Positions 49,569-59,960 of a DNA stretch of 64,000 bases are shown here, piece by piece; position 1 is the stretch's first letter; every line of letters starts with the position of its first letter. Source of the stretch: Acanthosoma haemorrhoidale (lineage: Eukaryota > Arthropoda > Insecta > Hemiptera > Acanthosomatidae). The stretch lies in NCBI GenBank assembly GCA_930367205.1, contig OV884009.1, positions 82,171,189 to 82,235,188 on the forward strand, given 5' to 3'. Both the position numbers and the translations under genes were made by a program. Under the pieces are notes generated by a model. It had not been told where the DNA came from, ran no database searches, and was given only the letters and a program-made list of their open reading frames with translations.

Positions 49569-49933
49569 ATGCCCGGAAGTCAGGGTCTGCCTGAATACCC
49601 GGATCTGGCACCCACCCCCCCCCCCAGGGCCCGGAGGGCGATAAGTGTCCATAGGGAATGCAACAAGCGAGTAGGTTCCCGTCTCTCCCCGACGTCAAAG
49701 TTCTGTCTAGGGAGCAACGGTTGAAGAGGAAGAGGACGGAACATGATCTCGATGCCGAGTTCCCCGATTACGAGACCAAAACGCCAATTTTAGAGAGGGC
49801 ACAGGAAATAAGAGACGGCTTGGGTCGTTTTATAGCAGAGTGGAAGGACAAGAAGTTGTCAAAAAAAAATCAGGAGCACATCTGCAGTAAGGTCGGCAAG
49901 ATTGTCGATGACCTCGGCAGGGTTTGTGATTGA
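49569..49933 (+). pseudogene. N-terminal part of the gag ORF1, frameshifted
   Basis: Two frames share this part: MPGSQGLPEYPDLAPTPPPR from 49,569, then, after a frame change associated with a run of 11 C at 49,615, the frame MQQASRFPSLPDVKVLSREQ from 49,658 to 49,933. The latter includes helical, charged sequence (ERAQEIRDGLGRFIAEWKD) and runs into VGKIVDDLGRV. A one-base shift near 49,920 joins it to VIENEKLLAMVRQP of the next ORF. The start is uncertain because a TAG precedes the 49,658 ATG in frame. Confidence 0.6.
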
Positions 49934-51350
49934 GAACGAGAAACTCCTGGCTATGGTCCGCCAGCCTGCCGAGCTTACAGCACTGATCCTAGAAAGCTTA
50001 AAGGATAAACCTTCCACTGGCCTGTCTTCACCAAGGAGTCCTCGGTCGGGGAAGGACCAGGAGCAGCAATTGTTGGATACAGCAGTCGCCAGTGCAACTC
50101 AGGCCATTATGGCTGACGACGTAATCGTGAGAGCCATAGCAAACAGGGTTGCTGAAGTCGTAACTTCTTCAGTGGTTGGACCCTTTTTGTCATTTTTGAA
50201 CGGAGAGGATCGATCTGCAGTTGTTATTCAGCAGCAGGTTGAATCGATCGATAGGAAACTGATGAGCATGAAGGGTCCTGTAGCACCAGTCGAAATGGAG
50301 ACTCCAAAGCCGCAGCGGGAGAGATTTTGGAGCGCCAAAGGTCCGAATAGTGTGCGGCCGCAGGGGGATTGGGCTGCGGTAGTAGCTAGCCCTGTGGCCG
50401 GCCCATCATACAAGGATGTCGCCTCTGCCCCTGAAGAATCGGCGGCCCCGGTGACCACTGAGGACGAGGAGGGGTTTAAAGTCGTCGACAGAAGACGTAA
50501 AAAAAAGAAGAAGAAGAAGACTAAAGCGCAGGTGCCACAGAAGCCTAGTGTCAGAGATATGATTACTAGACTCCCGCTGACAAGTAGGGACCCCAGTGTT
50601 GGAAGTAAAACTTATATTACCATCGAAGGTGTCCCGACAGAGATAATGGGTAAGCTCCCAGAGAAGGACCCTAACAGTTCCTCCAGGATTGCTAGGGGTA
50701 CGAAGGCTGGAGGTCTCCTTATAGAGACCCCTAGCATGGAGGAAGCAACGAGCCTGCTCCAATCTAGTAAATTGGCAGGTCTCAATGCCAGGTTGGCCAT
50801 GAAGAGAGGACCAAGGGTGGTGTTTCGTGGAGTCCCTAGGTCTTGGACGGATGATCAATTTAATGGTGAGGTTTGGAGTGCCCTATCTCGCGTGGACCCA
50901 TCCTTGGCGGGCCTGCCTCAGGATCAAATGCCAAGCTCGCTAAGGCTGATTTTAAAGATGGAGGGAGATAGGGACCCGGTTTTTATCAGCTGGGTGGCGG
51001 AGGTTACACCAGCCATTAGGTATGCCCTGTTAGGGGCTGTTGACTTACGGGTGGGGGGGTGGCATAGGCTCGTCGTAAAAGACTTTCTCGATGCGCCCCG
51101 TTGCCTGAAGTGTCAGGGATATGGTCATTCTAGGGCCACCTGTCCTAAGTATCAGGAGTCTTGCAGGTGGTGTTCCTACGAAGGCCACATTGCTAAGAAT
51201 TGTACGCACAAGGATGAAAGCCCACGCTGTGTGAACTGCATCTGGGCTGGGATACCAGAAGAGGGTGCAAGGCACCAGGCAGGGGCTGTAGATTGTCCTC
51301 AGTTAATTAAGGAAGTGGAATCATTGATCCGCAGAACGAGATACGAGTAA
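49902..51350 (+). CDS. Gag-like protein of an I/R1-type non-LTR element
   Basis: This 482-codon frame is the longest in the window, with codon use far less AT-biased than its surroundings. A basic tract RRRKKKKKKKTK lies at about residues 194-207 (a likely nuclear signal). Residues about 235-395 look like the RNA-binding folds typical of I/R1/Outcast-type gags (KTYITIEGVP, ARLAMKRGPRVVFRGVPRSW). Three zinc knuckles follow: C401-C404-H409-C414, C421-C424-H429-C434, and C443-C446 with a longer spacing to a final His and C465. Such proteins bind LINE RNA. No endonuclease or RT follows: 170 bp of AT-rich sequence leads straight into a GA microsatellite. The first about 10 codons here are out of the true frame, since the real protein enters near 49,920. 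Confidence 0.85.
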   Translation: MSMTSAGFVIENEKLLAMVRQPAELTALILESLKDKPSTGLSSPRSPRSGKDQEQQLLDTAVASATQAIMADDVIVRAIANRVAEVVTSSVVGPFLSFLNGEDRSAVVIQQQVESIDRKLMSMKGPVAPVEMETPKPQRERFWSAKGPNSVRPQGDWAAVVASPVAGPSYKDVASAPEESAAPVTTEDEEGFKVVDRRRKKKKKKKTKAQVPQKPSVRDMITRLPLTSRDPSVGSKTYITIEGVPTEIMGKLPEKDPNSSSRIARGTKAGGLLIETPSMEEATSLLQSSKLAGLNARLAMKRGPRVVFRGVPRSWTDDQFNGEVWSALSRVDPSLAGLPQDQMPSSLRLILKMEGDRDPVFISWVAEVTPAIRYALLGAVDLRVGGWHRLVVKDFLDAPRCLKCQGYGHSRATCPKYQESCRWCSYEGHIAKNCTHKDESPRCVNCIWAGIPEEGARHQAGAVDCPQLIKEVESLIRRTRYE

Positions 51351-51517
51351 GACTTCGTTTTGTAGGAGAGAGATGCACAGTTGAAAAATGTACTTAGGTT
51401 AGGACGAATATACTTGTTAGATATAATAAAGAGTATTAGGTTAGTATAATTTTCCTTTTGTACTTAAGTTTATTAGATATTGGAATATATAAATAGGATA
51501 TATAATAGGAGGGAGAG
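51351..51517 (+). mobile_element. Probable 3' region of the gag element
   Basis: AT-rich, with TATAATAAAGAG at 51,420. No coding sequence. The usual ORF2 is missing here, whether by deletion or by design. Confidence 0.4.
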
Positions 51518-51528
51518 AGGGAGAGAGG

Positions 51529-51586
<58 letters not shown>
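51518..51586 (+). repeat. (GA)n microsatellite
   Basis: GGGAGAGA-type units, then pure GA for about 45 bp. Confidence 0.95.
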
Positions 51587-51587
<1 letters not shown>

Positions 51588-51668
51588 TGAGATAGCGAGC
51601 AGTGTTCCAAGTGCCGGTTCTGTACGTTCTGGTTACTGCCCCAAGACTTCCTGGTTATATAGGCATAA

Positions 51669-51830
51669 ATATTTCCTAGAAGTGTTTTGGATGATCCGCA
51701 AAATAAGCCTACAATAATCGCTAATTACAAAACAAAGGGAGCAGTAGACATACTTGACCAAATTGTCAGCAAATATACTTGCCAGAGACAAATGAGTAAA
51801 TGTCCAATAATTTTGTTTATGAACATTGTT
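51669..51830 (+). pseudogene. piggyBac transposase fragment
   Basis: DDPQNKPTIIANYKTKGAVD continues into ILDQIVSKYTCQRQ and a CPIILFMNIV segment. The KPxII..Y...KG.VD.LDQ......C.R pattern is the hallmark of the piggyBac (PGBD) catalytic core, with an Asp of the catalytic set in the VD.LDQ block. The upstream catalytic part is not visible. Sequence after NIV loses similarity. Confidence 0.85.
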
Positions 51831-52068
51831 GTACCAACTTCTTCACCACGAATAAATAGAAGTTCTCCTCTTCTCGTACCAGTACACCCATTTACGTTTC
51901 CATATTTTAATAATAAAAAAAACCTTATGCTTCAGCTACAGAGGTAGAACTGGTTCAGGAACTGGAAGCCCACTAGGGGGCGCGGACGTAGCCCGGCCTC
52001 TGACCTGCCTATGTAAGGCCGGATTTCGGAGCTTTTTTCATTCATTCGGAACCCTGTAAACAATGATA

Positions 52069-52092
52069 TCTCTCTCTCTCTCTTTCTCTCTG
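52069..52092 (+). repeat. (CT)n tract
   Basis: Short CT microsatellite at the inner edge of the inverted leader copy; on that strand it reads GA, like the tract at 51,518. Confidence 0.9.
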
Positions 52093-52099
52093 CACTGGC

Positions 52100-52632
52100 A
52101 CTTACACCGTGGCTTTCTTATTCAACTACCTCTTCACCTCTCTTTCTTAACGTCGCTATGTTTTAGTCCGGCGTTGTCAGACTCCACACCTTCCTAGTGG
52201 GATTCTCTGCCTTCTTCTCGCTAATACATCCTTGGAAGGAATCCCTTCCATACCGACGACGGTCTCTCCGTATGCCTAGTAGCGTCTCCCCCAGCAATCC
52301 AGTCTGCCTTTTTCCGGTTCACACTCACCTTTGGGATCCGGACGGTTTTCGCCTAGCCTTAGATACCGAGTGTGAATTCGTGATGATTCCAAGACCACAT
52401 AATACTATACCTATATTACCTAACCTGTTCCTCTTCTGCTGAACATAGTGCACTGTCGGGGCACACCTTCTAAGATCTTACGGAGTCAGATTAATACGAA
52501 TAAAGCTGCCCGCAGACTAGGCCACGAGCAAATGTCACTGGTTTACCCATTTTATATCTTTCTTAACGCCCGACGGACAGAGACCAGGTCGTAGAGACCC
52601 TATCCCACGGCGGGCTTCCCTCTCACCACCCA
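52100..52632 (-). mobile_element. Inverted second copy of the gag-element 5' leader
   Basis: The minus strand from 52,632 repeats the leader seen at 48,897-49,110, and continues with G- and C-rich sequence of the same character to about 52,100. No gag follows. The plus ORF at 52,197-52,442 is a shadow. It separates two piggyBac segments and probably inserted into that transposon. Confidence 0.7.
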
Positions 52633-52799
52633 ATAAACATGATCGAAGTAGCTGCAATGATTTCATTTTTTCTCTGGATAAACATTCACTAAGAATAGAA
52701 AGTGGTTACTTACCAAAAAGGCGATTATTTTTTATGACATTAATTATTGGTTGAACTGACCACCAAGAGGTGTCTACAAACTATAATACTTGCTAAACA

Positions 52800-53040
52800 C
52801 TATGTATAAAAAGACGCTAGAGATGAGTAAAAAAGTCTTGGGGAATATTTATTATCCTAATGACGCTGACGAAGATATTGACGTGAAACCAGCAGAAGAG
52901 TCGGAACCAGTAGCGACATCAGGAAATCAAATGAAGAAAAAGTGAAACTTATGCCCACGATAACGAGATACCAAAACAAATACATCCGGATCATCAAAAT
53001 CATGTATGCAAAGACCACAGATAAGAATTATTGTTAATTG
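52800..53040 (+). pseudogene. piggyBac transposase C-terminal tail
   Basis: Segment RKTLEMSKKVLGNIYYPNDA, an acidic DADEDIDVKPAEESEPVATS linker, then, with a stop and probable frameshifts, a NLCPR..RDTKTNT region. An acidic linker followed by a cysteine-rich zinc finger ending (CPxK..) is how piggyBac transposases end. It lies in the same orientation as 51,669-51,830, so both probably derive from one insertion. Confidence 0.6.
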
Positions 53041-53705
53041 TGAACAATATGGTTTTCTATACAATCTCGTTGGAACTGCCGTACTGGTGTTTTAGCTATT
53101 TTTCTCGCTGACAAGATGAAATATTGATACCAGGGTAGTTAGTAAACTAAACGAGAGATACGAAAAAGTGTTGGGCTCCTAAACAGACTCCTATGGAATT
53201 ATGTATGCATTTGAAAAAAATATTACTAAGTAAAAAAATGTAAATTAATTAATTTAATAATAAATTTATTTAAATCATAAAAACCTCTTAGCAGTTCAGT
53301 GCTTGAGAGCAATAATAAATAATTAAACCCTTAAACTAATTAGTATTAAATGACAAAAACTTTATTTTTAAATATCGACTCAAAATAATGATAGATAAAT
53401 TTTAGTAATTAAAGGGATGTTCGTAAATATATCATTTTTAGTAAATAGATGGATTTGAGTTCCTAGTCTGCCCACTCAGACCAACAAGCAATAGGGCTAT
53501 ATGATCACCCCTCATATGATCAGTGGTCACCAAGTGGAGAACTGCGGTCCGCATCCCGACCACAGGCAAGGTTTGTGTGGACTGTGTAAAATAGTAAATA
53601 ACAGAAAAAAAATTATGTTTCAGCAGACAAAGTGGGTAGATTCTCCCCCTAATCCTACCCCAACCGACTAAAAATGTTTTTTGAAAAACTACAGACCATT
53701 TCACC
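53041..53705. other. Unassigned stretch
   Basis: AT-rich with an unrecognised 88-codon minus ORF at 53,438-53,704 of balanced composition. Confidence 0.35.
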
Positions 53706-54130
53706 TAAGTCATAAATTTGATGAAACTAAGTGTAAGGCCTCACGACGTGGATCCTGTTCACTGGTCTTCTATAACGCCATATCCATCCTGACATCTGAC
53801 GGAGTACAATACCTTGGGTTTTACCTCAAAAACAAACTTTTAACTCATACACGAAACTAAAAGACAATAACCAAATTGACGTATCCGACAACTATACATG
53901 CTTATTAAATTAAAATCTTACCTGTCAATCAAAATTAAAATAATGGTCTACAAAACAATGTCAAAAGAAATCCGGACTTGCGTACTTTGATTCTGGAAGC
54001 ACTCGACATCAAGCAAATCCAACCCAAAGTCCTTACAACAATAGTTAATGCCCCATGATAAGCAACCAATAAAATCCTCCATACAAACCTTGGATGTACC
54101 TACTGTCCTTGAGCACATTCGCCCTTAATT
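53706..54130 (+). pseudogene. Old Jockey-like RT thumb copy
   Basis: KFDETKCKASRRGSCSLVFY aligns with EAKCSHITFTLCRKSCPLVY; then GVQYLGFYLKNKL, VLTTIVNAP and ATNKILHTNL follow the family order. Many stops and substitutions. Clearly older than the copies at 0-1.4 and 32 kb. Confidence 0.75.
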
Positions 54131-54229
54131 TTCAAAATTCCATACAAATTATCCAATCATTCCAATTCCAGTAATATCCATGCCTACATTACATGTACGT
54201 ATGTACACTTAGCACGACTAAACTCCCGC

Positions 54230-54315
54230 AGTGAGAGGGTGAATGCAATATTGCATGTATCAGAATAAGATAATTTATCACAATTACCCAGATTTTATTT
54301 CTTTACAAATAAACG
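54230..54315 (+). mobile_element. Jockey-like 3' terminal scrap
   Basis: GTGAATGCAATATTGCATGT, then AATTTATCACAATTAC and ATTTTATTTCTTTACAAATAAA resemble the last bases of the family. It lies just downstream of the old RT copy and may be its 3' end. Confidence 0.45.
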
Positions 54316-54599
54316 ACAAATGACTTTTATTGAGAGGGGTTTTTATAAGGATTAAATTCAAGCATTATTGTAAATAACATGCAAAATTAATATTAATCAA
54401 ATTAAAACAAGACATATATTTCAAAATATTATAGCTGTGTTGAAATATCCAAGTAAGTTTATTTATATAAACAATGGTTTCTATAGTTTCCCATGAATAA
54501 ATTGAATTTATATACTCTTTATCAAGCGATTTAAAAAGCACATTTATAAAAATATGATTGGAGATTCCCTTCAAATAATGAAAAACTGCCCAGGAAAAC

Positions 54600-55600
54600 C
54601 CAATCAGCGAGCAATATAGTCAAAAAAACTAAACTGGTTTTTACACATGTTGTATCGTGAATATTCCGCAACAGCAAACAATCAAACACAGGGGGTGGAA
54701 AAATCATTTAACTTGCTGGTTATGGTCCGACAGGATTGACAACTGTACTGAAAACATCGGTTTTAGGAAGAATTCCCACATCCACACAAATAATTTAAAT
54801 TAATAAAAACAAGCCTTTGTATCAATCATTTCTACAACTATGGAAAATATCCCCCAAGACGAAGAGGAAATAGCTTTCGACATGTTAGTTATGGTCTCAC
54901 AGCATTATGAAAGGGACTGGAAACATACTGCATTACAAATATCCCTACGATAACACAGTAGACGAAAAGAAAAAAATATTAATCAATGATACTTGCAGGT
55001 TATGGTCTGACAGGATTGACAAGAGGACTGAAAACATCGGTTTTATGAAGAATTCCCACATCCTCGGACATAATCACAGCGACACATAAATAAAATACAT
55101 TCACCAAGGAACTACTACCTGGGTATCGTCACACAGGCCTGGGTAACACCACTGAAGTCATGCCGTATTATTGCATATTCTTCAACAGCGAACAATAACA
55201 CACAGGAGGAGGTAAAAACATTCGACAAAGCACTTGCTGGTTATAGTGTCGCAGGATTTCCAAGAGGATAGGAACCAAGTAGCATAATTAAATATTCCTA
55301 CAAGCGTGAAAAATATCACACAAGGAAAAGAGGAAAAGACTTTCAACATGGCACTTGTTATTTATGGTCTATTGGCATTATGAAAGTGAGTGGAAACATG
55401 CTGTATAACAAGTATCCCTACAACCACAATTGGTAAGACACAGGATGATAAGAAAGAAACATTCAAAATACCACTTTATTTATGGTCTCATAATTGGACT
55501 GGAAATATGCCCGTATGTATTGTCAAACAACTATAATTATCAAACCCCCGGAATCCACAATTTATTACGATATTAAAATAAAAGAAATACTTGTGACAGA
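54600..55600 (+). repeat. Degenerate tandem array, period about 120 bp
   Basis: A block like CTTGCTGGTTATGGTCTGAC, followed by AGGATT, AAGAGGACTG, GAAACAT, ATTCCTACAA and CACAGGAGGAAGAGG, recurs with its start at about 54,711, 54,891, 54,991, 55,111, 55,232, 55,353 and 55,473. The last five starts are 120-121 bp apart, while earlier spacing is irregular. Units differ by many substitutions. No continuous reading frame is kept, since 120 is a multiple of three but 121 is not and stops are frequent. Confidence 0.75.
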
Positions 55601-56179
55601 CGATCGGTCTTAGTCCATACCACCGTAAACAAAACTGAACAATTTTTTTCTGAAATTTGTCACAGACCTTATTAAACATGGCACACCTTCTTATGAGAGC
55701 AACGGTGTCTTACTACACTTAAAAACACTATCCAAAAAATTTCCTGCTGGTAAAAAACCAATGACTGCAAATAATTCCTTAGAGAGTTGAGCAAACGTTA
55801 TTAGCCTTTTTGGCTATCTATGACTCTCTTACCAAGACTATTACTTTATTGGAAGCTCAAAAACTACCCTTTCTGGATATCGTACCCATATAAGCTTGCA
55901 TAAATACTGTAAGAATAAATAATGTAGCTTGCAAGAAAACGAATCGGCATGCTAAAATCTTCAGCTTATAAAAAAATAGGCTAGATAATACAAAATAGCG
56001 CTCAACTAGACATTGGTTGGTTTGAGCCAGTAAGCCTCCCTTTGTCTGTTGGGCGAAGCCTCAATGGCAACGAGTCCACGGTTGTGCCTCCTGGGCGGCC
56101 ATGGAAATCAACTGCAGTACACATAGATAGATTGATGCAGATGCTGGAGACAGTTTTAGATTTCATTATCCTCTACTAT
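55601..56179. other. Unassigned stretch
   Basis: No gene-like frame. 56,020-56,130 is of balanced composition without a readable motif. Confidence 0.4.
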
Positions 56180-57330
56180 TTGTAAAATACAAGGGTTCAA
56201 GTAGTGGTTCTACTAAGACGTACGGCTTCTACATACCACGGTGTGTAAAATGCGGTAGCATGATACCTAAGAATGTTGGATTTAGCTGCTGTGTCTTTAC
56301 TCCAAGACCATCCGCTAGATCCCATTATATATTTCAGTCAACTACAAAGTATTAAAGAAGAAATTCAATTATCCTGCTCACAGAAAAAAAGATGCATCTT
56401 CCACCCCAAGGAGAGAACCAATGCAAGCCGAGTCCCCAGACCACCTACTGATCCAAGCACCTCTTCCTATTCCACAATCTCAACATCACGTGCCTCCTGT
56501 CTTCCTCCATTGATCTCAACAGAAAACAACCAGTTCATTTCTCACAAAGCTCCAACTCCATGAGTAAACCCTTTCACTTCCTCTCACATCCCTTCTCACA
56601 AGCCTCCTCTCTTGCCTCATTCCTCCACAGTCATAATAAAGACACCACGTCATCCCTATCCATTCTCCTTTCGAACACGAATGCCGTTCGAGACCTTACA
56701 AACAAACTGTCACGAGACAAGAACATTGACGTGGCTCTCATCTCAGAAACAAAGCTGGGTAGCAATAGACCTTTCAGTGTTTCCGAATACCTAACCTACA
56801 GAATGGACCACCCACTTGGAACAGCTCGTGCTACTCTGCCCTCCTGATCCAACATTACCTCTCCCACTATGAAGTCTTCTTAGAATCAAATTATTTCCAG
56901 ACGACATCTGTGACGATTGTCACTTATTCCTCTCCCATTACCTCCCAAATCCAACTCCAATTCCGTATTGTCCACTCTTTAAATCCCTTGGAAAGTATTT
57001 TTGTCTATATGGTGACTACTGCACCAAGCACCCTCTATGGGTTTCAAGAACGACCAGCCCCCCGATTCCGTTCCTTACTAGCAACACTCACATCCAAACT
57101 ATCAGATTTAATGGATTAATTTCCTTTCATGGTAGGACACAACAGTCCTTCCAACACATTTAGAACCTGATATAGCATCCCGTAGCCTACAAATGCATCA
57201 TACCAAAATGAAGTAATGGCGATTAAAACTTAATTAAGCTAAGTGCTCCCACGCACTTTTACTTGACTTCTCCCCTAACGCACTACTCCAACTAACCTAA
57301 AAATTGTATTGACCTATACAAACAAACGGG
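56180..57330 (+). pseudogene. Jockey-like LINE copy: gag end, endonuclease start and RT scrap
   Basis: Order along the strand: a gag knuckle piece (GSTKTYGFYIPRCVKCGS at about 56,195, the counterpart of the HPPRCVKC knuckle), the proline-rich gag tail in broken frames, then the endonuclease start SILLSNTNAVRDL, NIDVALISETKLGSNRPFSV and a TYRMDH segment to 56,846. From about 57,165 an RT thumb piece (DPDIASRSLQ, KCSHALLL). The rest of the endonuclease and most of the RT are deleted between about 57,110 and 57,165. It is an independent, older copy; comparison with 29.5-33.1 kb shows the same gene order. Confidence 0.8.
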
Positions 57331-58734
57331 GAATCGGCAGTGCTTGGCCAGAAAGGAGGGTTCTTTTTCACATTTTCTTGTATTCTGAAAATCATAATAA
57401 AAATACTTTTGATTTGGTATTTATGCGCTACATTTCTCTGATACTCACTGTGTTTTCCTTTCTTAAATGATCATAAAATGAATGAATGATGAAATCATAA
57501 ATTATTTCAAGAAAAGGTTCTACCAAGCAAAGCAGCTAGGTCAGTAGAGAAGGCAAAGGAGTTGGTAGCGTAGTTGAAGGGAGGCAGTTTAGAGGGTTAA
57601 GGTGGGGAGGGTTAAATTTTATGGACCGCAAAAGTTTGACAGTGTTCTGAAACGGACCTACGAGAAAAAATTTAGGCCACCTAAAAAATAAATTCATGGC
57701 ATGACACATCCTGAAGAGGTGGGGCCACCCGGAAGTAGTTGGTGAGGTGCTAGCCACCGCACAACATACTTTGTCTACTACATACCTCATAAAGTAGTTT
57801 TTCCAATAATATAATCCAAATAGATACTGTTATTAATTTCCTTTAATAGTTTATGGTAATTAAAAAGCATTTGGTTATATAAATAATAATTTAAATTAAT
57901 TATATAATGATTGAAGCCGGGTCTTCGCGGTTAATCATTTATGGAAGATGTTAATTAATCACCAAATAATTAACTAATTAATTCATAGTACTTTTTTTAT
58001 GGAGTTTTTCATGTCGTTGGGACGTGGAACGTATAACATCTATGTCTAGGTTGAACAGGTGACTTGCTACCAACAAAATGTAAACAAAAAAGAAATCCCT
58101 CAAAATCCTCAAACGTGGTTGTATCCCGCCAGTAAAAACAAAAATCACACGAGGCTCTTTTAAAGTATCAGCAGCAAAGAACCTAACCCGATGATCCTGA
58201 AAATTTGCTGAGCAACCTTCATGAAAAAGTAAGGAAATGGCCACAAGGATCATTGATTTAAAAGGCAAAGGCGTTCGGTTCGTGGCTCACTGAACCGGCT
58301 CGTAACGCTCCAGCATTAACAAGTCAAACACAAACATCATTTCTCATGGGCCAGGCAAATAGGAAATTCTCTGCCACCACTCCAAACTGTAATTTAATGT
58401 AGAAAAAACACCGAACAAATATCTGTGGCGAATTTCTATTTTTAACTTATATGCATAACTATGTGAAAAAATATCGTAATTCATTATTTGTAGATGTAAA
58501 TAAACATTTCATACGGTGCGTAATGGAACGGAAAAGATATTTTTATTTAAAATTTAAAGTAATAAATTAAATTCCACTCAGTAAATACATCTAATTATTA
58601 TATCCTTATAAAGCATAATACTTTTTCTTTACACTTAAAAATAAGTTCATATTTTAATGAGTGTTGTACTTAGTATAAAACAGAAAAACAAATAATTTTA
58701 TATCTTTATCAGACTTGTTGAAATAGTACGTGTA
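57331..58734. other. Unassigned stretch
   Basis: Minus ORFs at 57,536-57,790 (84 codons) and 57,978-58,268 (96 codons) are unrecognised. A 36-bp segment at 57,865-57,900 (AAGCATTTGGTTATATAAAT...) is repeated almost exactly at 43,538-43,573. Confidence 0.4.
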
Positions 58735-58850
58735 GAGGGTGTGAATCCAATATTTAATATATTTTATGAATGAGATCAATTATCAATATTACTTACTCGT
58801 TTCTTAGTTAAGTCAGATGGTAATTTTTCTTTTGAAATAAATATTTTAAA
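58735..58850 (+). mobile_element. Jockey-like 3' terminal fragment
   Basis: TTATGAATGAGATCAATTAT, TTACTTACTCGTTTCTTAGT, then GATGGTAATTTT and AAATAAATATTTTAAA follow the order of the family end at 8,810-8,890, with substitutions. Confidence 0.55.
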
Positions 58851-59429
58851 AAAAGTACGTGATATTTAATATTTATTTAAAGTTATGAATTTTCGCTATA
58901 TAGTAAAAAAAAAAGACAGTAGACCAAAATGTATACGAAAAATATCCAAAAATAGAAATAGCCCATTTTGTTTCGTCCGATTTTTGCCAATATTTTAGTT
59001 TTTCATATTTCTTTTTTTATCAAGGTCAAATTTCAGTGACCGAGTTGGTTTAACAAATGAAATGTTAAATGAAATTTATTGGTAAAAAAATCCCCGATGT
59101 TTATATCAAAAGCGTTAAATAAGTATTTTATAACTCGCACCGTCCCGTAATTATTTGCAACTTGTATCTTAAAAGTGGTGTAAATCCATTCTTTTCTTCT
59201 TTCGAGATATTAAAAGTCTGGCATTTCAGCTGATTAAGTAATATAAATAAATTGTACTAAGTTGGGCTAAGTTGTACTAAGTTCAATGAATTTAAAAATT
59301 GTAATTTGATTACATAAATAGGTTTTTATCATTATGGTTATACGGTCTTTGGTATTTATTTGAAAATGGACTTACACCACGTTTATAATTACTGCATTGT
59401 ATAAATCACTTAATGTCAATTAAGTACTG
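58851..59429. other. AT-rich spacer
   Basis: Includes a short local repeat TAAGTTG(GG/TA)CTAAGTT at 59,260-59,290. No gene. Confidence 0.5.
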
Positions 59430-59960
59430 CCAATTACTGTCTTATTAGGCAATAAGTAACTGGCCATTGCTAGTACTCCCACTATCACGTATTTATAGCA
59501 GGCCACGAGACCACTGCCACTGCCACTTTAATCTCCGAGGATTGTAGGGATGAGTGGTGGAGTGTAATGACTGTGCTAGGAGATTAGGGTAGTTGGATAG
59601 GTTTCGATGGGATTTCATGAACTCGGAAGGGATGAGTTGAAGAAATGTAGGGTACATTAAGATCGTTATGAAGGGTTTTGTTACTGACGTAATAAGGGGC
59701 ATTATTACTGAGTTTTCAGGACTTTTGATGGAAAGGATTGGATATGCTTGATTTTCGGATTTTTGCTGTCCCCCTTAGCTCTATTCCGTATGTCCAGATT
59801 GGCTTTAATATAACTTTGTAAATTATTTTCTATTGAGAGATGTAATGTCCTTCGAAGTAGTCTGTACAGTTGTTCAAAGCATTTGTTTTTTAGCCTCGTG
59901 TGAGGGTTCCATGTCCGCCTTTTGTCGAGATGGAACTTTAAGTAGTCTTCTTTAAACACT
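59430..59960 (-). pseudogene. Jockey-like RT thumb to 3' UTR, minus strand
   Basis: From 59,960 leftward: LKFHLDKRRTWNPHTRLKN, RLLRRTLHLSIENNL, then ELRGTAKI-like and SFPSKVLKT, then KPFITILMYPTFLQLIPSEF and LLAQSLHSTTHPYNPRRLKW, ending QWSRGLL with the ORF2 stop near 59,493. This shows the true C-terminus of the family. The 3' UTR after GGCCAGTT jumps to ACTTATTGCCTAATAAG, a deletion of nearly 200 bp compared with 8,630-8,835. Several frameshifts. Confidence 0.85.

Noticed and set aside
50406..50858. 150-codon minus-strand ORF
   Set aside because: Antisense to the 482-codon gag. The sense frame has recognisable zinc knuckles and is far longer.
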